DNA of 64,000 bases, taken from positions 657 to 64,656 of the forward strand of contig JADFNV010000015.1 of assembly GCA_022563195.1 (NCBI GenBank). The letters run 5' to 3'. Made by a program: the position numbers and the translations under genes. This stretch comes from Pseudomonadota bacterium. GTDB lineage: Bacteria; Pseudomonadota; Gammaproteobacteria; Steroidobacterales; Woeseiaceae. The notes beneath the pieces are model-generated. The model had not been told where the DNA came from. It did not search any database and was given only the letters and a program-made list of their open reading frames with translations. Of the stretch, positions 11,814-24,500 are shown piece after piece (positions within the stretch are counted from its first letter, which is position 1; every line of letters starts with the position of its first letter).

Positions 11814-13063
11814 CGATCTATCTCACCAAATACGATGTCCTGCGTGCCGATGACGGCGACAACATCGGCCAGCATATGCCCTTCGACCATTTCCGACATC
11901 GCCGCAAGATGTGCGAATCCGGCTGCCCGGATCTTGACGCGAAAGGGCTTGTTGGCGCCGTCTGAAATGATATAGACGCCAAACTCGCCCTTGGGATGCT
12001 CGATCGCCGCATAGGATTCGCCCTCGGGCACGCAGTAGCCTTCAGTAAACAGTTTGAAATGATGAATAAGCGACTCCATATCGTCTTTCATCTCAATGCG
12101 CTTGGGTGCGACGACCTTGTAATCATCGAGCATTACCGGCCCCGAGTTAGTGCGCAGCCAGTCGATGCATTGCCGGACAATTCGGTTGGACTGTCGCATC
12201 TCCTCGACGCGAACAAGGTAACGGTCGTAGCAGTCGCCATTCGTGCCAATCGGAATATCGAAGTCCATCTGATCGTAGACTTCGTAGGGCTGTTTCTTGC
12301 GTAAATCCCATTCGACGCCTGAACCGCGCAACATCGGTCCCGAGAAACCCAGTTGCATCGCCCTCTCCGGGGTGACGACTGCAATGTTGACCGTACGCTG
12401 TTTCCAGATTCGGTTGTCGGTAAGGAGCGTTTCGTATTCGTCCACGCAGGCTGGAAATTTGTCGGTGAACGCCTCGATGAAATCCAGCAGTGATCCAGCG
12501 CGATTCGCGTTCATGCGGTCGATTTCTTTCTTGCTGCGAAACTTCGACTGCTGATACTTCGGCATCGAATCAGGAAGATCTCGATACACGCCACCGGGCC
12601 GGTAGTATGTCGCGTGCATGCGCGTACCGGACACCGCCTCGTAGCAATCCATGAGGTCCTCGCGCTCACGAAAGCAATACAGGAAAATCGTCATCGCACC
12701 GATGTCGAGCCCGTGTGCGCCGAGCCACATCAGGTGATTCAGGATTCGCGTAATTTCATCAAACATCACACGTATATATTGGGCTCGGATCGGCACCGTG
12801 ATGCCCAGCAGTTTTTCTATGGCCAGGACGTAGCCGTGCTCGTTACACATCATCGAAACGTAGTCGAGCCGATCCATGTAGCCGATGCTCTGATTGTAAG
12901 GCTTGGATTCTGCGAGCTTCTCTGTCGCACGATGCAGCAAACCGATGTGCGGGTCCGCCCTGTGGATGACCTCTCCGTCGAGCTCAAGAATCAATCTGAG
13001 CACGCCATGTGCGGCCGGATGTTGCGGCCCGAAGTTCATGGTGTAGGTCTGGATCTCAGTCAT
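11810..13063 (-). CDS. nuoD: NADH-quinone oxidoreductase subunit D
   Basis: [23 protein letters not shown] start; track ORF extends too far upstream. Confidence 0.97.
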   Translation of the reverse strand: MTEIQTYTMNFGPQHPAAHGVLRLILELDGEVIHRADPHIGLLHRATEKLAESKPYNQSIGYMDRLDYVSMMCNEHGYVLAIEKLLGITVPIRAQYIRVMFDEITRILNHLMWLGAHGLDIGAMTIFLYCFREREDLMDCYEAVSGTRMHATYYRPGGVYRDLPDSMPKYQQSKFRSKKEIDRMNANRAGSLLDFIEAFTDKFPACVDEYETLLTDNRIWKQRTVNIAVVTPERAMQLGFSGPMLRGSGVEWDLRKKQPYEVYDQMDFDIPIGTNGDCYDRYLVRVEEMRQSNRIVRQCIDWLRTNSGPVMLDDYKVVAPKRIEMKDDMESLIHHFKLFTEGYCVPEGESYAAIEHPKGEFGVYIISDGANKPFRVKIRAAGFAHLAAMSEMVEGHMLADVVAVIGTQDIVFGEIDR

Positions 13064-13757
13064 CGCCGGATCTCTTAAGATCTGCCGTGTAGCGGTTGTC
13101 GTCACGTATGACCTTCGGCACCAGTGTGCGGGGTTCGATGCTGACTGGCTGATACACAACGCGGCCTTTCTCCGCGTCATAAATTACTTCGACGTTGCCA
13201 ATCAGTGGGAAATCTTTGCGGAACGGATGACCGATAAAACCGTAGTCGGTCAATATTCTTCGCAGGTCCGGATGCCCTTCGAACAAAATACCATAGAGGT
13301 CAAACGCCTCGCGCTCGAACCAGTTGGCCGAATTCCAGATATCGACAACCGATCTGATGATCGGTGGATTTTCCGGTCCGGTATATACACGCATGCGCAG
13401 ACGAATATTATGCTGCAACGACAACAGGTGATACACAACGGCAAAACGGCGCGGGTCAAACTCATCAGCTTCGTCGAGTATCACTGCTTCGCGTTCGACG
13501 CCACGACTGAAGCCGGTCTCGGTTGCGCTTGACCCCGTCCACTCGCTACTGCCATAGCTCAAGTAGTCGACGCCACAAACGTCCATCAGCATTTCAAAGC
13601 CGAATGCGGCCTCGTTTCTCAATGCTGTGGCGACTGCGAGCAGATTTTCCTTGTCGACCTCTATCGTCAGCTCACCACAAATCGACGGGACAAATTCCAG
13701 TTGTTCGCCGAAGCGCTCATCCAACCGAGCCGCCAATGTCTCGTATGCATCGCTCAT
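13056..13757 (-). CDS. nuoC: NADH-quinone oxidoreductase subunit C
   Basis: [36 protein letters not shown] motif; start chosen at MSDAYETL. Confidence 0.96.
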   Translation of the reverse strand: MSDAYETLAARLDERFGEQLEFVPSICGELTIEVDKENLLAVATALRNEAAFGFEMLMDVCGVDYLSYGSSEWTGSSATETGFSRGVEREAVILDEADEFDPRRFAVVYHLLSLQHNIRLRMRVYTGPENPPIIRSVVDIWNSANWFEREAFDLYGILFEGHPDLRRILTDYGFIGHPFRKDFPLIGNVEVIYDAEKGRVVYQPVSIEPRTLVPKVIRDDNRYTADLKRSGDD

Positions 13758-13765
13758 ATTCGGTC

Positions 13766-14320
13766 TTATCTGGCAATCGTGCTGGTACGACGAATTTTGT
13801 TTTGCAGCTGCATCAGTCCGTAGATCAGGGCTTCGGCCGTCGGCGGACAACCTGGCACATACACATCGACCGGAACGATACGGTCACAACCCCGTACCAC
13901 GGCGTATGAGTAATGATAGTAACCTCCTCCATTCGCGCATGATCCCATGGATACGACCCAACGGGGCTCAGGCATTTGGTCATAGACTTTTCTGAGCGCC
14001 GGAGCCATTTTGTTTGTCAGTGTGCCGGCGACAATCATGCAATCTGACTGGCGCGGGCTCGGTCGGAAAATGATACCGAATCGGTCCAGGTCATAACGTG
14101 ATGCGCCGGCCTGCATCATTTCCACGGCACAGCAGGCCAATCCAAAAGTCATCGGCCACAACGAACCCGTTCTTGCCCAGTTCATTACGGCATCGATGCT
14201 GGTGACAACAAATCCCTTCTCTTGCAGGCTTTGGTCGGCGTCGTCTGCGGCATCGCTCGTTGCGGGTGCCCCGGCATCAGCACTATTTGCTAGTCCCACT
14301 CGAGAGCTCCTTTCTTCCAT
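13766..14320 (-). CDS. nuoB: NADH-quinone oxidoreductase subunit B
   Basis: [11 protein letters not shown] and [12 protein letters not shown] motifs; start uncertain. Confidence 0.96.
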   Translation of the reverse strand: MEERSSRVGLANSADAGAPATSDAADDADQSLQEKGFVVTSIDAVMNWARTGSLWPMTFGLACCAVEMMQAGASRYDLDRFGIIFRPSPRQSDCMIVAGTLTNKMAPALRKVYDQMPEPRWVVSMGSCANGGGYYHYSYAVVRGCDRIVPVDVYVPGCPPTAEALIYGLMQLQNKIRRTSTIAR

Positions 14321-14646
14321 TCATAAATGAAACCGACCACAAGGATGGCAAGAAACAGAGCCATTGATATCAGCCCGAAACGGCCAACGGTGTCGAGCGA
14401 GATCGCCCAGGGAAACAGGAAGGCAATCTCGAGGTCGAAAATGATGAAGAGAATGGCGACAAGGTAATACCGCACATCAAATTTCGTGCGTGAGTCATCA
14501 AACGGTTCGAAGCCGCATTCGTAAGGCGACAGCTTTTCGTCGTCCTTCGTGCCTGTACCAAAAAGGAAGCCCAGCGCGAGCAACGCCACACCGATGCCTC
14601 CTGCAACGCCGAGGAAAACCAATATTGGAAAGTACTCTTGCAGCAT
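14290..14646 (-). CDS. nuoA: NADH-quinone oxidoreductase subunit A
   Basis: [39 protein letters not shown] motif. Confidence 0.97.
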   Translation of the reverse strand: MLQEYFPILVFLGVAGGIGVALLALGFLFGTGTKDDEKLSPYECGFEPFDDSRTKFDVRYYLVAILFIIFDLEIAFLFPWAISLDTVGRFGLISMALFLAILVVGFIYEWKKGALEWD

Positions 14647-14732
14647 TGACGAATACGACTCTCGAATCAGCGAGCGTATTGTATCAGTGTGGTGCGTCCG
14701 GAATACACCCGTCTATGGGAAGTATTGAAACT

Positions 14733-14817
14733 TGGTGCTCTGGGCGAGACTCGAACTCGCACGGCTTTCGCCACTGCCCCCTCAAGACAGCGTGTCTACC
14801 AATTCCACCACCAGAGC
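14733..14817 (-). tRNA. tRNA-Leu (GAG)
   Basis: Class II tRNA with long variable arm, loop TTGAGGG, encoded CCA. Confidence 0.94.
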
Positions 14818-14823
14818 ATAACT

Positions 14824-14856
14824 AGTACTCCGTCAAGGTGATATTGACGGAGTACT
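14824..14856. repeat. Dispersed hairpin repeat, copy 1 (perfect 13-bp arms, 7-nt loop)
   Basis: AGTACTCCGTCAA-GGTGATA-TTGACGGAGTACT. Confidence 0.85.
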
Positions 14857-14879
14857 TGCCTGTAGGATTGAAAGCAGGA

Positions 14880-15299
14880 TCACTGGCTTTCGTCGTCGGA
14901 CGCCGGCTCTTCCTCGAGCGCCGGCCAATCCCCTGTGTCTTCTACTGGGTCCAGCGATGGCATGTCCGAATCCGGTGCTTCATCGACACTGGCAGGTGCC
15001 TCGCCGGTATCGGTTTCGACCACCGTCGCGTCCTCGAGCAAACTCTCAGGAGATGTCGAGCGCTGGCTACTAAGGTAAGCGAGCGTCAGGCTGCTTGCGA
15101 AAAACGCTGTTGCCAGCACCGCGGTTGCGCGCGAGAAAAAACTCGATGCGCCGCGAGAGCCAAAAACCGTGCCCGACGCACCGGCGCCAAACGCGGCACC
15201 CGCATCGGCACCCTTGCCCCGCTGCAGCAAAACCAGGGCGATAATGCTGAGGGCAATTACCGTATGCGTAATTAGTACAAATTTCTGAATTGTTTCCAT
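14880..15299 (-). CDS. secG: Preprotein translocase subunit SecG
   Basis: LLQRGKGADAGAAFGAGASGTVFGSRG motif; start at METIQKF. Confidence 0.95.
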   Translation of the reverse strand: METIQKFVLITHTVIALSIIALVLLQRGKGADAGAAFGAGASGTVFGSRGASSFFSRATAVLATAFFASSLTLAYLSSQRSTSPESLLEDATVVETDTGEAPASVDEAPDSDMPSLDPVEDTGDWPALEEEPASDDESQ

Positions 15300-15306
15300 C
15301 TGATCC

Positions 15307-16065
15307 TCAAATCCCTGCGGCCGCTTGGGCGATCGCCAGGAAATCATCTGCCTTAAGCGACGCGCCTCCGATCAGCCCGCCGTCAATGTCCGGCATCGAA
15401 AATAAACCCGCCGCATTGTCGCCTTTCACGCTGCCGCCGTACAAGATCTGCGTGGCTGCCCCGATGTCCGGGTCATGGCCCGCCATCACTGCCCTGATGT
15501 GACGATGCACGTCCTGTGCCTGTTCAGGGCTGGCCGTCTTGCCGGTCCCGATCGCCCAGACCGGTTCGTAGGCCACGACTGCCGTGGCAAAACCGCCGAT
15601 ACCCACAGTGTCAACCACGGCGGCGAGTTGCTCATCGATAACCGACTCCGTATTACCCGATTCGCGTTGTTCCAGTGTTTCACCGACACATAAAATCGGC
15701 TTCAATCCGGCACCGATTGCAGCCTTGAACTTCGCGGCCACTGCGGCGCTTGACTCGCCATACGATGCCCGGCGTTCGGAATGTCCGACGATAACGTATT
15801 CACAACCGGCATCGACGAGCATGGCCGGCGCGATTTCGCCTGTATACGCTCCCGCCTCGTACTCGGCCACGGTTTGCGCACCGAGCGATACGGTACTCCC
15901 TTTAATCTGCGCCGCAACGGCTGCAAGATAAGGAAACGGGGGGCAGATCACCAATCTGACCCTGTTGGATGCCGGCGCTCCCGCCAGAATCCCTGAAACG
16001 AGTTCATCATTGCTCGCTGTGTCGCCGTTCATTTTCCAATTTCCGGCGACCAGAAAATCTCGCAT
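15307..16065 (-). CDS. tpiA: Triose-phosphate isomerase
   Basis: GNWKMNG, VIVGHSERR, VAYEPVWAIGTG motifs. Confidence 0.98.
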   Translation of the reverse strand: MRDFLVAGNWKMNGDTASNDELVSGILAGAPASNRVRLVICPPFPYLAAVAAQIKGSTVSLGAQTVAEYEAGAYTGEIAPAMLVDAGCEYVIVGHSERRASYGESSAAVAAKFKAAIGAGLKPILCVGETLEQRESGNTESVIDEQLAAVVDTVGIGGFATAVVAYEPVWAIGTGKTASPEQAQDVHRHIRAVMAGHDPDIGAATQILYGGSVKGDNAAGLFSMPDIDGGLIGGASLKADDFLAIAQAAAGI

Positions 16066-16166
16066 AAAGTGTAACCCCCAAGCACAAAAGGCGCGCAAGG
16101 ATACCGAGGCTAAACCGGCAAATCAATGCGCTGGCTGTCCTCATATCGAACAAATGTAACGGATTA

Positions 16167-17501
16167 CTAGGCTGCGGCCTCGGCGACGACCGCCGCGAGC
16201 CTCTCAGCCAGCGCGGCGACCTGATCACGGTCCTCACCTTCGACCATGACCCGGATCACGGATTCTGTGCCCGAGGCCCTCAGGACCACACGTCCGGTGT
16301 CTGCAAGCTCATCCTCAGCTGCAGCGACCGCCTCACGAATCAACTCGGACGCGTCCGGATCAAGCCGTTTGTCAGTGCGAACATTGACCATTGTCTGCGG
16401 ATACTTCGGCATTCCTGCCGCGAGCGCCGACAGTGACTCGCCTGTCTCCTTCATGATGGCAAGTATTTGCAGAGCGCACACGAGGCCATCGCCGGTCGTC
16501 GTCTGGTCGAGCATAATCATGTGTCCCGAGGTCTCGCCGCCGATGTTCCCGCCTGTTTTCTTCAGCGTTTCGAGGACATAACGATCGCCGACCTGGGCGC
16601 GGCAAAATTCTATCTGGGCCTTTCCAAGTGCGTGCTCCAGGCCGAGGTTACTCATCACAGTACCCACCACCGGGCCCGTAAGTCGGCCATCGCGATGCCG
16701 CGCAGTCGCCAGGATGTAGAGAAGCTGGTCGCCATCGATGAGGTTGCCTTCCGCATCGACCATGATGACGCGATCGCCGTCACCGTCGAGTGCGACGCCG
16801 ACGTCGGCCCGCACGGCCGGAACAGTCAGTTGCAGCAGCTCCGGATTCGTCGTTCCGCAGCCATCATTGATATTGCGGCCGTTTGGGGAGCAGCTAATCG
16901 GGATCATTTCGGCCCCGAGATTGGCCAGTGTTCTCGGACCGACTTTATATCCTGCACCGTTCGCGCCGTCAAAAACGATTTTGACGCCCTCCAGGCTCAG
17001 TTCCTCGGGAAAAGTCGAAACACAAAAATCCTGGTAGCGCTGCAAAGCCGTATCTATTCTCTTGGCTTTGCCGAGCGCACCCGATTCCCGCGTGATTGCA
17101 CGCTGTTCGAGGTGCGATTCGATTTCGAGTTCAACCTCGTCGCTAAGCTTGGAGCCGTTGCCATCAAAAAACTTGATGCCATTATCTTCGTAGCCGTTAT
17201 GTGAGGCACTGATGACGACTCCGAGGTCCGCTTTTAATTGCCGCGTCAACTGGGCAATGCCGGGCGTGGGCAAGGGCCCGAGCAACAGGACGTCAGCGCC
17301 GGCAGCTACAAAACCAGCCTCTAAAGCCGACTCAAACATGTAACCGGACAGTCGCGTGTCTTTGCCTATCAGTACGGTGCCGCCGCTGGGTACGAGTACC
17401 CGAGCCGCTGCACTGGCAAGTCGCATGGCAAAATCAGCCGTCATTGGATCTGTACCGACCTTGCCGCGCACTCCATCTGTACCGAATACTTTCTTGCTCA
17501 T
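16167..17501 (-). CDS. glmM: Phosphoglucosamine mutase
   Basis: KKVFGTDGVRGKVG, VISASHN, DGDGDR motifs. Confidence 0.98.
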   Translation of the reverse strand: MSKKVFGTDGVRGKVGTDPMTADFAMRLASAAARVLVPSGGTVLIGKDTRLSGYMFESALEAGFVAAGADVLLLGPLPTPGIAQLTRQLKADLGVVISASHNGYEDNGIKFFDGNGSKLSDEVELEIESHLEQRAITRESGALGKAKRIDTALQRYQDFCVSTFPEELSLEGVKIVFDGANGAGYKVGPRTLANLGAEMIPISCSPNGRNINDGCGTTNPELLQLTVPAVRADVGVALDGDGDRVIMVDAEGNLIDGDQLLYILATARHRDGRLTGPVVGTVMSNLGLEHALGKAQIEFCRAQVGDRYVLETLKKTGGNIGGETSGHMIMLDQTTTGDGLVCALQILAIMKETGESLSALAAGMPKYPQTMVNVRTDKRLDPDASELIREAVAAAEDELADTGRVVLRASGTESVIRVMVEGEDRDQVAALAERLAAVVAEAAA

Positions 17502-18328
17502 TGATTGTTTCCTGAATCGATAATGGCCTGGGTGACCTTCAATGCGTCGACCGTCTCAGCGACATCGTGGGCGCGAATAATTTGTGCGCCCTGCTGCACG
17601 GCCATTACGGCCGCGGCAATACTCGCCGGCAGACGATCGCTGACCTCCCGGCCGGTAATGAAACCCAGTGTCGACTTGCGTGAAACACCGATCAACACAG
17701 GGCAGCCAATATCCTGCAATTGTCGCAGATTGCCGAGTAACTCCAAATTGTGCTCCGTCGTCTTGCCAAAACCAAATCCCGGGTCAACCACGATCAGGTC
17801 TTGACCCAGTCCCGCGTCCCGGCATTGTGCCACGCGTTCCCGCAGGAACTGTGTGACTTCGGCCACAACATCGTCGTAGCGCGGATCCTCCTGCATCGTC
17901 CGTGGCTGCCCCTGCATGTGCATCAGGCAGACCGGCTGTTGCAGCTCCACTGCAGTCGCGAGCGCGCCATCCGCTTGCAGGGCCAACACATCATTAATCA
18001 TGCATGCCCCGGCTGCAACGGCGGCACGCATCACGGCAGGCTTGCTGGTATCGATCGACACGGGCACATCGAGCCGGTCGCAGATAAGTTCTATGATCGG
18101 GCCAATACGATCAATTTCTTCCTGCGCATTGACAGCAATCGCCCCTGGGCGTGTCGATTCGCCGCCCACATCAATGATCGCGGCGCCCTCGTTCGCCATG
18201 GCTTCGGCCTGCCGTAACGCGGATTCGAGCCCGGTGAATCTGCCACCATCCGAAAACGAATCCGGTGCCACGTTCAGGATACCCATAACGGCCGGGCAAT
18301 CGATTTCGAGCCGACCGAGCCGTAGCAT
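17498..18328 (-). CDS. folP: Dihydropteroate synthase
   Basis: MGILNVAPDSFSDGG, GGESTRPGA motifs; start at MLRLGRLEIDCP. Confidence 0.96.
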   Translation of the reverse strand: MLRLGRLEIDCPAVMGILNVAPDSFSDGGRFTGLESALRQAEAMANEGAAIIDVGGESTRPGAIAVNAQEEIDRIGPIIELICDRLDVPVSIDTSKPAVMRAAVAAGACMINDVLALQADGALATAVELQQPVCLMHMQGQPRTMQEDPRYDDVVAEVTQFLRERVAQCRDAGLGQDLIVVDPGFGFGKTTEHNLELLGNLRQLQDIGCPVLIGVSRKSTLGFITGREVSDRLPASIAAAVMAVQQGAQIIRAHDVAETVDALKVTQAIIDSGNNQ

Positions 18329-18368
18329 GCTGAGAGTGGTGCTGGCCGTTTGGTCCCGGCGTAGCTGC

Positions 18369-20291
18369 CTAGTGTTCGCTGGCCGGCCCACCAATCGATC
18401 CCGTCGATTCGGCCCGCGGCTTGGACGAGTCTTCATCGGGCTTGGATTCTGGCAAATCATCCCAGTCCGCGGGCGGCTGCGGTTCCCTGCCCTCCATGAT
18501 GTCTTTGATCTGCGTCGCGTCGATCGTCTCGTATTTGACGAGCGCCGCCGACATCGCGTGCAGCTTGTCGACATTCTCCTTCAGTATTTTCTCGGCTTTC
18601 GCATAGTTCTGATCGATGATACGACGAACTTCTTCATCGATCGCGTGCGCCGTTTCGTCGGACACCTGTTTGTGCTTGGTCACAGAATGGCCAAGAAAAA
18701 TTTCACCCTCATCTTCGCTATAGGTCAGTGGACCAAGTCGCTCCGATAAGCCCCATTTGGTCACCATGTTGCGCGCTAATTCAGTCGCCCGTTCGATGTC
18801 GTTGGAGGCACCTGTCGTGACGCCGCCCGGCCCGAGGATCATTTCTTCGGCTATGCGACCGCCAAACAAGCTCGAAATCATACTCTCCACACGTTGCTTG
18901 GACATGCTGTAGCGATCTTCTTCGGGCAGGTACATCGTAATGCCGAGTGCCCGTCCTCGTGGAATGATCGACACTTTATAGACCGGGTCATGCTCCGGCA
19001 TGAGGTAACCCACGATCGTATGGCCGGCTTCGTGGAAAGACGTATTGAGCTTTTCCTGCTCGCTCATGACCATCGAGCGACGCTCGGCACCCATCATGAT
19101 CTTATCTTTGGCCTGGTCGAACTGCTGCATTTTGACAACACGCCCATTCATTCGTGCTGCAATCAGGGCGGCCTCGTTGACAAGATTTGCCAAATCGGCT
19201 CCCGAGAAGCCCGGCGTGCCCCTGGCAATCACGCTCGGAATGACGTCATCATCGAGCGGAACCTTGCGCATGTGCACTTTCAGGATCATTTCCCGGCCCC
19301 TGATGTCTGGCAAGGGCACGACAACCTGGCGGTCGAAACGCCCCGGTCGCAATAAGGCCGGATCGAGAACGTCGGGCCGGTTCGTTGCAGCGATGACAAT
19401 AACGCCCTCACTGCCTTCGAATCCGTCCATCTCGACGAGCAACTGATTTAGCGTTTGTTCACGCTCATCGTGGCCGCCGCCGAGTCCGGCGCCCCGGTGT
19501 CGCCCAACGGCATCGAGTTCATCGATAAAGATAATGCAGGGAGCCTGTTTCTTCGCCTGCTCAAACATATCGCGAACGCGCGATGCTCCCACACCGACGA
19601 ACATCTCGACGAAATCGGATCCCGAAATCGTGAAGAACGGTACATTTGCCTCGCCGGCAATTGCCCTGGCGAGCAAGGTCTTGCCGGTGCCCGGCGGACC
19701 AACCATGAGTAAGCCCTTGGGTATCTTGCCACCCAGGCGTTGAAACTTGCTCGGGTCTTTGAGAAATTCGACTATCTCGGCGACTTCGTCCTTCGCCTCA
19801 TCCACCCCGGCGACATCTGCGAATTTAATGCTGACCTGGTCCTCGCCAAGCAATCGCGCCTTGCTCTTGCCAAACGACATTGCGCCGCGGCCACCGGCGC
19901 CGCCTTGCATCTGGCGCATGAAATAAATCCACACACCGATGAGCAAAAGAATAGGAAAAGAACTGATCAGCAGCTGGCCGATCAGACTCTGTGATTTTGG
20001 TTCTGCCGCACCGAATTGAACGTCATTCTGGTCGAGAAGGCCGATCAAGGTATTGTTATCGGTCTCCGGACTGATTGTGTAGTACGCCAGCGGCTCCCGA
20101 ACGCCAAATCGAATTTTTTGGCCGTCAATCTCGGCTATCGCCACCTGTCCTGAACGAACTTGCTGGAGAAAATCCGAATAGTCCTTGGATTGTGGCTGGC
20201 CACCGCTGACGCCCGAAAGTCCCTGTACGACAGACAGGAGAACGACGATGATGACGATGAAGACAAGGATATTTTTGGTCAGATCATTCAA
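18369..20291 (-). CDS. ftsH: ATP-dependent zinc metalloprotease FtsH
   Basis: GPPGTGKT Walker A, SRH region, HEAGH. Confidence 0.98.
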   Translation of the reverse strand: MNDLTKNILVFIVIIVVLLSVVQGLSGVSGGQPQSKDYSDFLQQVRSGQVAIAEIDGQKIRFGVREPLAYYTISPETDNNTLIGLLDQNDVQFGAAEPKSQSLIGQLLISSFPILLLIGVWIYFMRQMQGGAGGRGAMSFGKSKARLLGEDQVSIKFADVAGVDEAKDEVAEIVEFLKDPSKFQRLGGKIPKGLLMVGPPGTGKTLLARAIAGEANVPFFTISGSDFVEMFVGVGASRVRDMFEQAKKQAPCIIFIDELDAVGRHRGAGLGGGHDEREQTLNQLLVEMDGFEGSEGVIVIAATNRPDVLDPALLRPGRFDRQVVVPLPDIRGREMILKVHMRKVPLDDDVIPSVIARGTPGFSGADLANLVNEAALIAARMNGRVVKMQQFDQAKDKIMMGAERRSMVMSEQEKLNTSFHEAGHTIVGYLMPEHDPVYKVSIIPRGRALGITMYLPEEDRYSMSKQRVESMISSLFGGRIAEEMILGPGGVTTGASNDIERATELARNMVTKWGLSERLGPLTYSEDEGEIFLGHSVTKHKQVSDETAHAIDEEVRRIIDQNYAKAEKILKENVDKLHAMSAALVKYETIDATQIKDIMEGREPQPPADWDDLPESKPDEDSSKPRAESTGSIGGPASEH

Positions 20292-20358
20292 TTTCGGTTT
20301 CCGCGGCGGAATGCGCCAGAAATTAGTAAGTTAGCTGCTACTAAGCGTTTAGACACTA

Positions 20359-20982
20359 CTACAAATGATAGTTTCTCGCTACCAAGTAAACCTCACGGTT
20401 GGCCGCCCTGGAGGCCTTGGGTTTCTTGACTTTCAGGCGTCCAAAAGATTGCCGCGCATCAACCACAAACTGATCAAATCCTTCACCCTGAAACAGCTTG
20501 CAGATAAAGTCTCCCCGCGGCCCCAATACCTGCCGGGCAAAAGCCAGTGCAAGCTCGGCAAGGTGCATGGCGAGCGGCTGATCAACCGACCGAGTCCCGC
20601 TGATATTGGGAGCCATGTCACTCATTACAAGGTCGACACGCGTATCGGCCAGTAAATCCTGCAATGACCTGAGAACCTGGTCATTTGTAAAGTCGCCTTG
20701 TATGAATTCAACCGCTGGCAGCTCGTCCATCGGCAACAAGTCGATAGCCACGATGCGCACGCGCCCCTTCAGTTTCACAGTGACATACTGACTCCAGCTG
20801 CCGGGGGCCGCACCGAGATCAACGCATACCATGTCGGGCCGCAAAATTCGTTCCTTGCGGTCAATCTGTTCCAGCTTGTAGACGGCTCGTGAGCGCCAGC
20901 CATCCCGTCGCGCCTGTTGCACGTATGGATCGCTGGCCTGGCGTTCAAGCCAACGGCCGCTGCTGCGCCGGGGCTTACTCAT
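20359..20982 (-). CDS. rlmE: 23S rRNA (uridine-2'-O-)-methyltransferase
   Basis: VDLGAAPGSWSQ and SDMAPNISG motifs, next to ftsH. Confidence 0.96.
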   Translation of the reverse strand: MSKPRRSSGRWLERQASDPYVQQARRDGWRSRAVYKLEQIDRKERILRPDMVCVDLGAAPGSWSQYVTVKLKGRVRIVAIDLLPMDELPAVEFIQGDFTNDQVLRSLQDLLADTRVDLVMSDMAPNISGTRSVDQPLAMHLAELALAFARQVLGPRGDFICKLFQGEGFDQFVVDARQSFGRLKVKKPKASRAANREVYLVARNYHL

Positions 20983-21087
20983 GGGATAGCAGCCAATGCG
21001 CAAGGATTGGATCGTGACTCGCTGGTACACATGACGCCCATGCCCATAAGTGAATCACAAAAATAAAGACTGATGCCCAACAAGTAA

Positions 21088-21564
21088 TCAGACGTAGCGC
21101 ACCTGCGTTACTTCGAACTGTTTCTCGCCGCCCGGAGCCAGGAACGATATTTCGTCACCCTCGTTCTTGCCCATCATCGCCCGCGCAATGGGCGACGTAA
21201 ATGATATCAGTCCTTGCTTGATGTCCGCTTCATCCTCGCCGACGATCTTGTAGACAATTTCTTTGCCCGTGCCTTCGTCGAGCAAGTCAACCGTCGAACC
21301 AAACACAATTCGACCTCTCGCGTCGATCGCGGTGACATCTATGACCTGTAAGTTCGACAGCTTGCCCTCAAGCTCCTTGATGCGGCCTTCAATAAATCCT
21401 TGCTGATCTTTCGCGGCATGATATTCGGCGTTTTCCTTCAAGTCGCCGTGCGCACGTGCTTCGGCGATCGCTTTAATGACTGCGGGACGGTCGCCGCTCT
21501 TCAGCTTCTTGAGTTCATCTCGCAACAGTTCGTGACCTCGCACCGTCATCGGTACCTTGTTCAT
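21088..21564 (-). CDS. greA: Transcription elongation factor GreA
   Basis: GreA-type sequence ([20 protein letters not shown]). Confidence 0.98.
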   Translation of the reverse strand: MNKVPMTVRGHELLRDELKKLKSGDRPAVIKAIAEARAHGDLKENAEYHAAKDQQGFIEGRIKELEGKLSNLQVIDVTAIDARGRIVFGSTVDLLDEGTGKEIVYKIVGEDEADIKQGLISFTSPIARAMMGKNEGDEISFLAPGGEKQFEVTQVRYV

Positions 21565-24500
21565 GCCGCTACCTCTTTGTGCAAATCCTGCAACCGGTTT
21601 ACGTCGCTGTTATCCAAGTGTTCTATGGCCTTGCACGTTGCGATCGCAGCACCGAGCGTCGTGTAATACGTGACGTTTCTGCGCACAGCCTCGGCTCGAA
21701 TCGAATGTGATTCATTGATCGCTTGCTTGCCTTCTGTCGTATTGACGATTAAATCAATTTCGGCGTTTTTGATCATGTCCACAATATGTGGCCTGCCTTC
21801 ACGAACCTTGTTAACACGACGACATGATACCCCAGCGGTGGCGAGTTTTTGCGCGGTACCGTGGGTGGCAACCAGGTCAAAACCCTGCCCCACGAGAATT
21901 TTTGCGAGTTCCACTGCGGCATCCTTGTCTCGATCACGAATACTGAGGAGGGCCGTGCCCTGCCGGGGCAGCACGACACCTGACGCAAGTTGTGCTTTGG
22001 CGTAAGCCTCTCCAAAAGAACGCCCGACCCCCATAACCTCCCCGGTTGACTTCATTTCGGGTCCCAATATCGGATCGGCTCCCGGGAACTTGATAAATGG
22101 AAACACAGCCTCTTTTACCGAAAAATACTCGGGTATGCGTTGGTTGACGAAGCCTTGCTTTGCCAAGGACTCACCCACCATGACTTTTGCTGCGATCTTG
22201 GCCAGCGGAATACCCGTCGCTTTGGACACGAAGGGAACGGTTCGCGATGCACGTGGATTGACCTCAAGCAAATAGACGACATCATTCTGTATCGCGAACT
22301 GCGTATTCATCAGGCCGATGACGTTTAGCCCCTTACACAGTTTAATCGCTTGTGCCGCCAGTTCTTTTTGGATTTCAGGCGACAAACTGAACGGCGGTAA
22401 TGAGCATCCCGAATCACCGGAGTGCACTCCCGCCTGTTCGATATGTTCCATGATCCCACCTATGAGTACATGTTCGCCATCACTGATACAGTCGACATCA
22501 ACCTCGGTCGCCAAGTCGAGAAAACGATCAAGCAGGACCGGGCTGTCGTTGGAAACGTCGATGGCGGCTTCCATATATGTCGCAAGGTCTTCCTCGCCGT
22601 GAACAACTTCCATCGCGCGCCCACCCAGCACATACGACGGCCGGACAATAAGTGGGAAGCCCACATCACCGCTGAGCCGCAGCGCCTCTTCCTTGTTGCG
22701 TGCCGTGCAGTTCGGGGGTTGCTTTAGTTGCAGCGACTCGACGAGCTGTTGAAACCGCTCACGGTCTTCAGCGAGGTCGATCGAATCCGGAGTCGTCCCG
22801 ATAATAGGCGCCCCCGCAGCCTCCAGTTCGCGTGCCAGTTTCAAAGGCGTCTGGCCACCGTACTGGACGATGACGCCATTCGGTTTTTCCTTGTCGATAA
22901 TTTCCAGGACATCTTCTAAAGTCAGCGACTCAAAATACAGGCGATCCGAGATATCGTAGTCCGTCGACACGGTCTCCGGATTGCAATTTACCATGATCGT
23001 TTCGTAGCCGATCTCTTTGAGTGCGATCGCGGCGTGCACGCAGCAATAGTCGAATTCGATGCCCTGGCCGATTCGATTTGGACCGCCACCGAGAATCATG
23101 ATCTTGGGCGCTTGCGTAGGATCAGCCTCGCATTCCTCCTCGTAAGTCGAATAAAGATACGCCGTTGTCGTCGCGAACTCGGCAGCACAGGTGTCCACGC
23201 GTTTGAATACGGGGCGAACTTTGTGGCGCAGACGTCGTTTGCGTACGGCCGCCTCGGCAACCCCGAGGAGCTCAGAGATACGTGCGTCGGAAAACCCCTT
23301 GCGCTTGATCGATCGCATCGTGGCCGCATTGAGCTTGGCCAGGCTGGTGTCGCGTATGGCCTGTTCGGTCTCGAGCAGATCGGCAATTTGTGCCAGGAAC
23401 CAGGGATCGATGCCGGTAATCTTGGCCACGTCGTCAATCGTATAACCGTGGCGCATCGCGTCTGCAACATACAAGAGGCGTTCCGCCCCTGGAATCCTCA
23501 GCTCGCGACGCAGCTGATCTCTCTCAGCGTCGGTCGCCAGTGATAGTGCCCGTTCATTGAGACCGGTGACACCCGTCTCGAGCCCTCGTAGGGCCTTTTG
23601 CAGCGATTCTTGGAACGTTCGGCCAATCGCCATGACTTCGCCCACCGACTTCATCTGTATTGTCAGTCGGTCGTTGGCGCCCGGAAATTTCTCGAATGTG
23701 AAGCGCGGAATTTTGGTAACCACGTAGTCGATACTGGGTTCAAACGAAGCCGGAGTGGCGCCACCGGTAATGTCATTTCTCAGCTCATCGAGTGTGAAAC
23801 CCACCGCAAGTTTGGCCGCAACCTTCGCGATCGGAAATCCCGTCGCCTTGGACGCCAGCGCCGATGAACGAGACACTCGTGGATTCATCTCAATGACAAG
23901 GACGCGACCGTCCGCAGGATTCACGGCAAACTGTACGTTGGAACCACCCGTTTCGACGCCGATCTTGCGCAATACGTCGATCGACGCGTTGCGCAGACGC
24001 TGATATTCCTTGTCGGTCAGAGTCTGTGCCGGTGCAACGGTAATGGAGTCACCCGTGTGTACCCCCATTGGATCCAGATTCTCGATGGCGCAGACAATGA
24101 TGCAATTGTCGTTGCGATCGCGAACGACCTCCATCTCGAATTCTTTCCAGCCCAGCAACGACTCATCCAGCAGCACTTCGGTCGTCGGCGACATTTCGAG
24201 ACCGTGCGTGACGATGCGTTTAAATTCCTCCAGGTTGTATGCGATGCCGCCACCTGTGCCACCTAAAGTGAACGACGGTCGAATAATCGTCGGAAAACCA
24301 ATGCTCTCTTGTTTGGAGACTGCCTCCTCGAGTGTGCGAGCAATCTCGGCCCTGGGTACTTCGAGTCCGATTTCGGTCATCGCCCGTCGAAACAAATCAC
24401 GATCCTCGGCCATGTCAATCGCTTCGCGCGATGCTCCGATCATCTCGACCTTGTATTTCTCAAGGACGCCCTCTCGCACCAGGTCCAGTGCGCAATTCAG

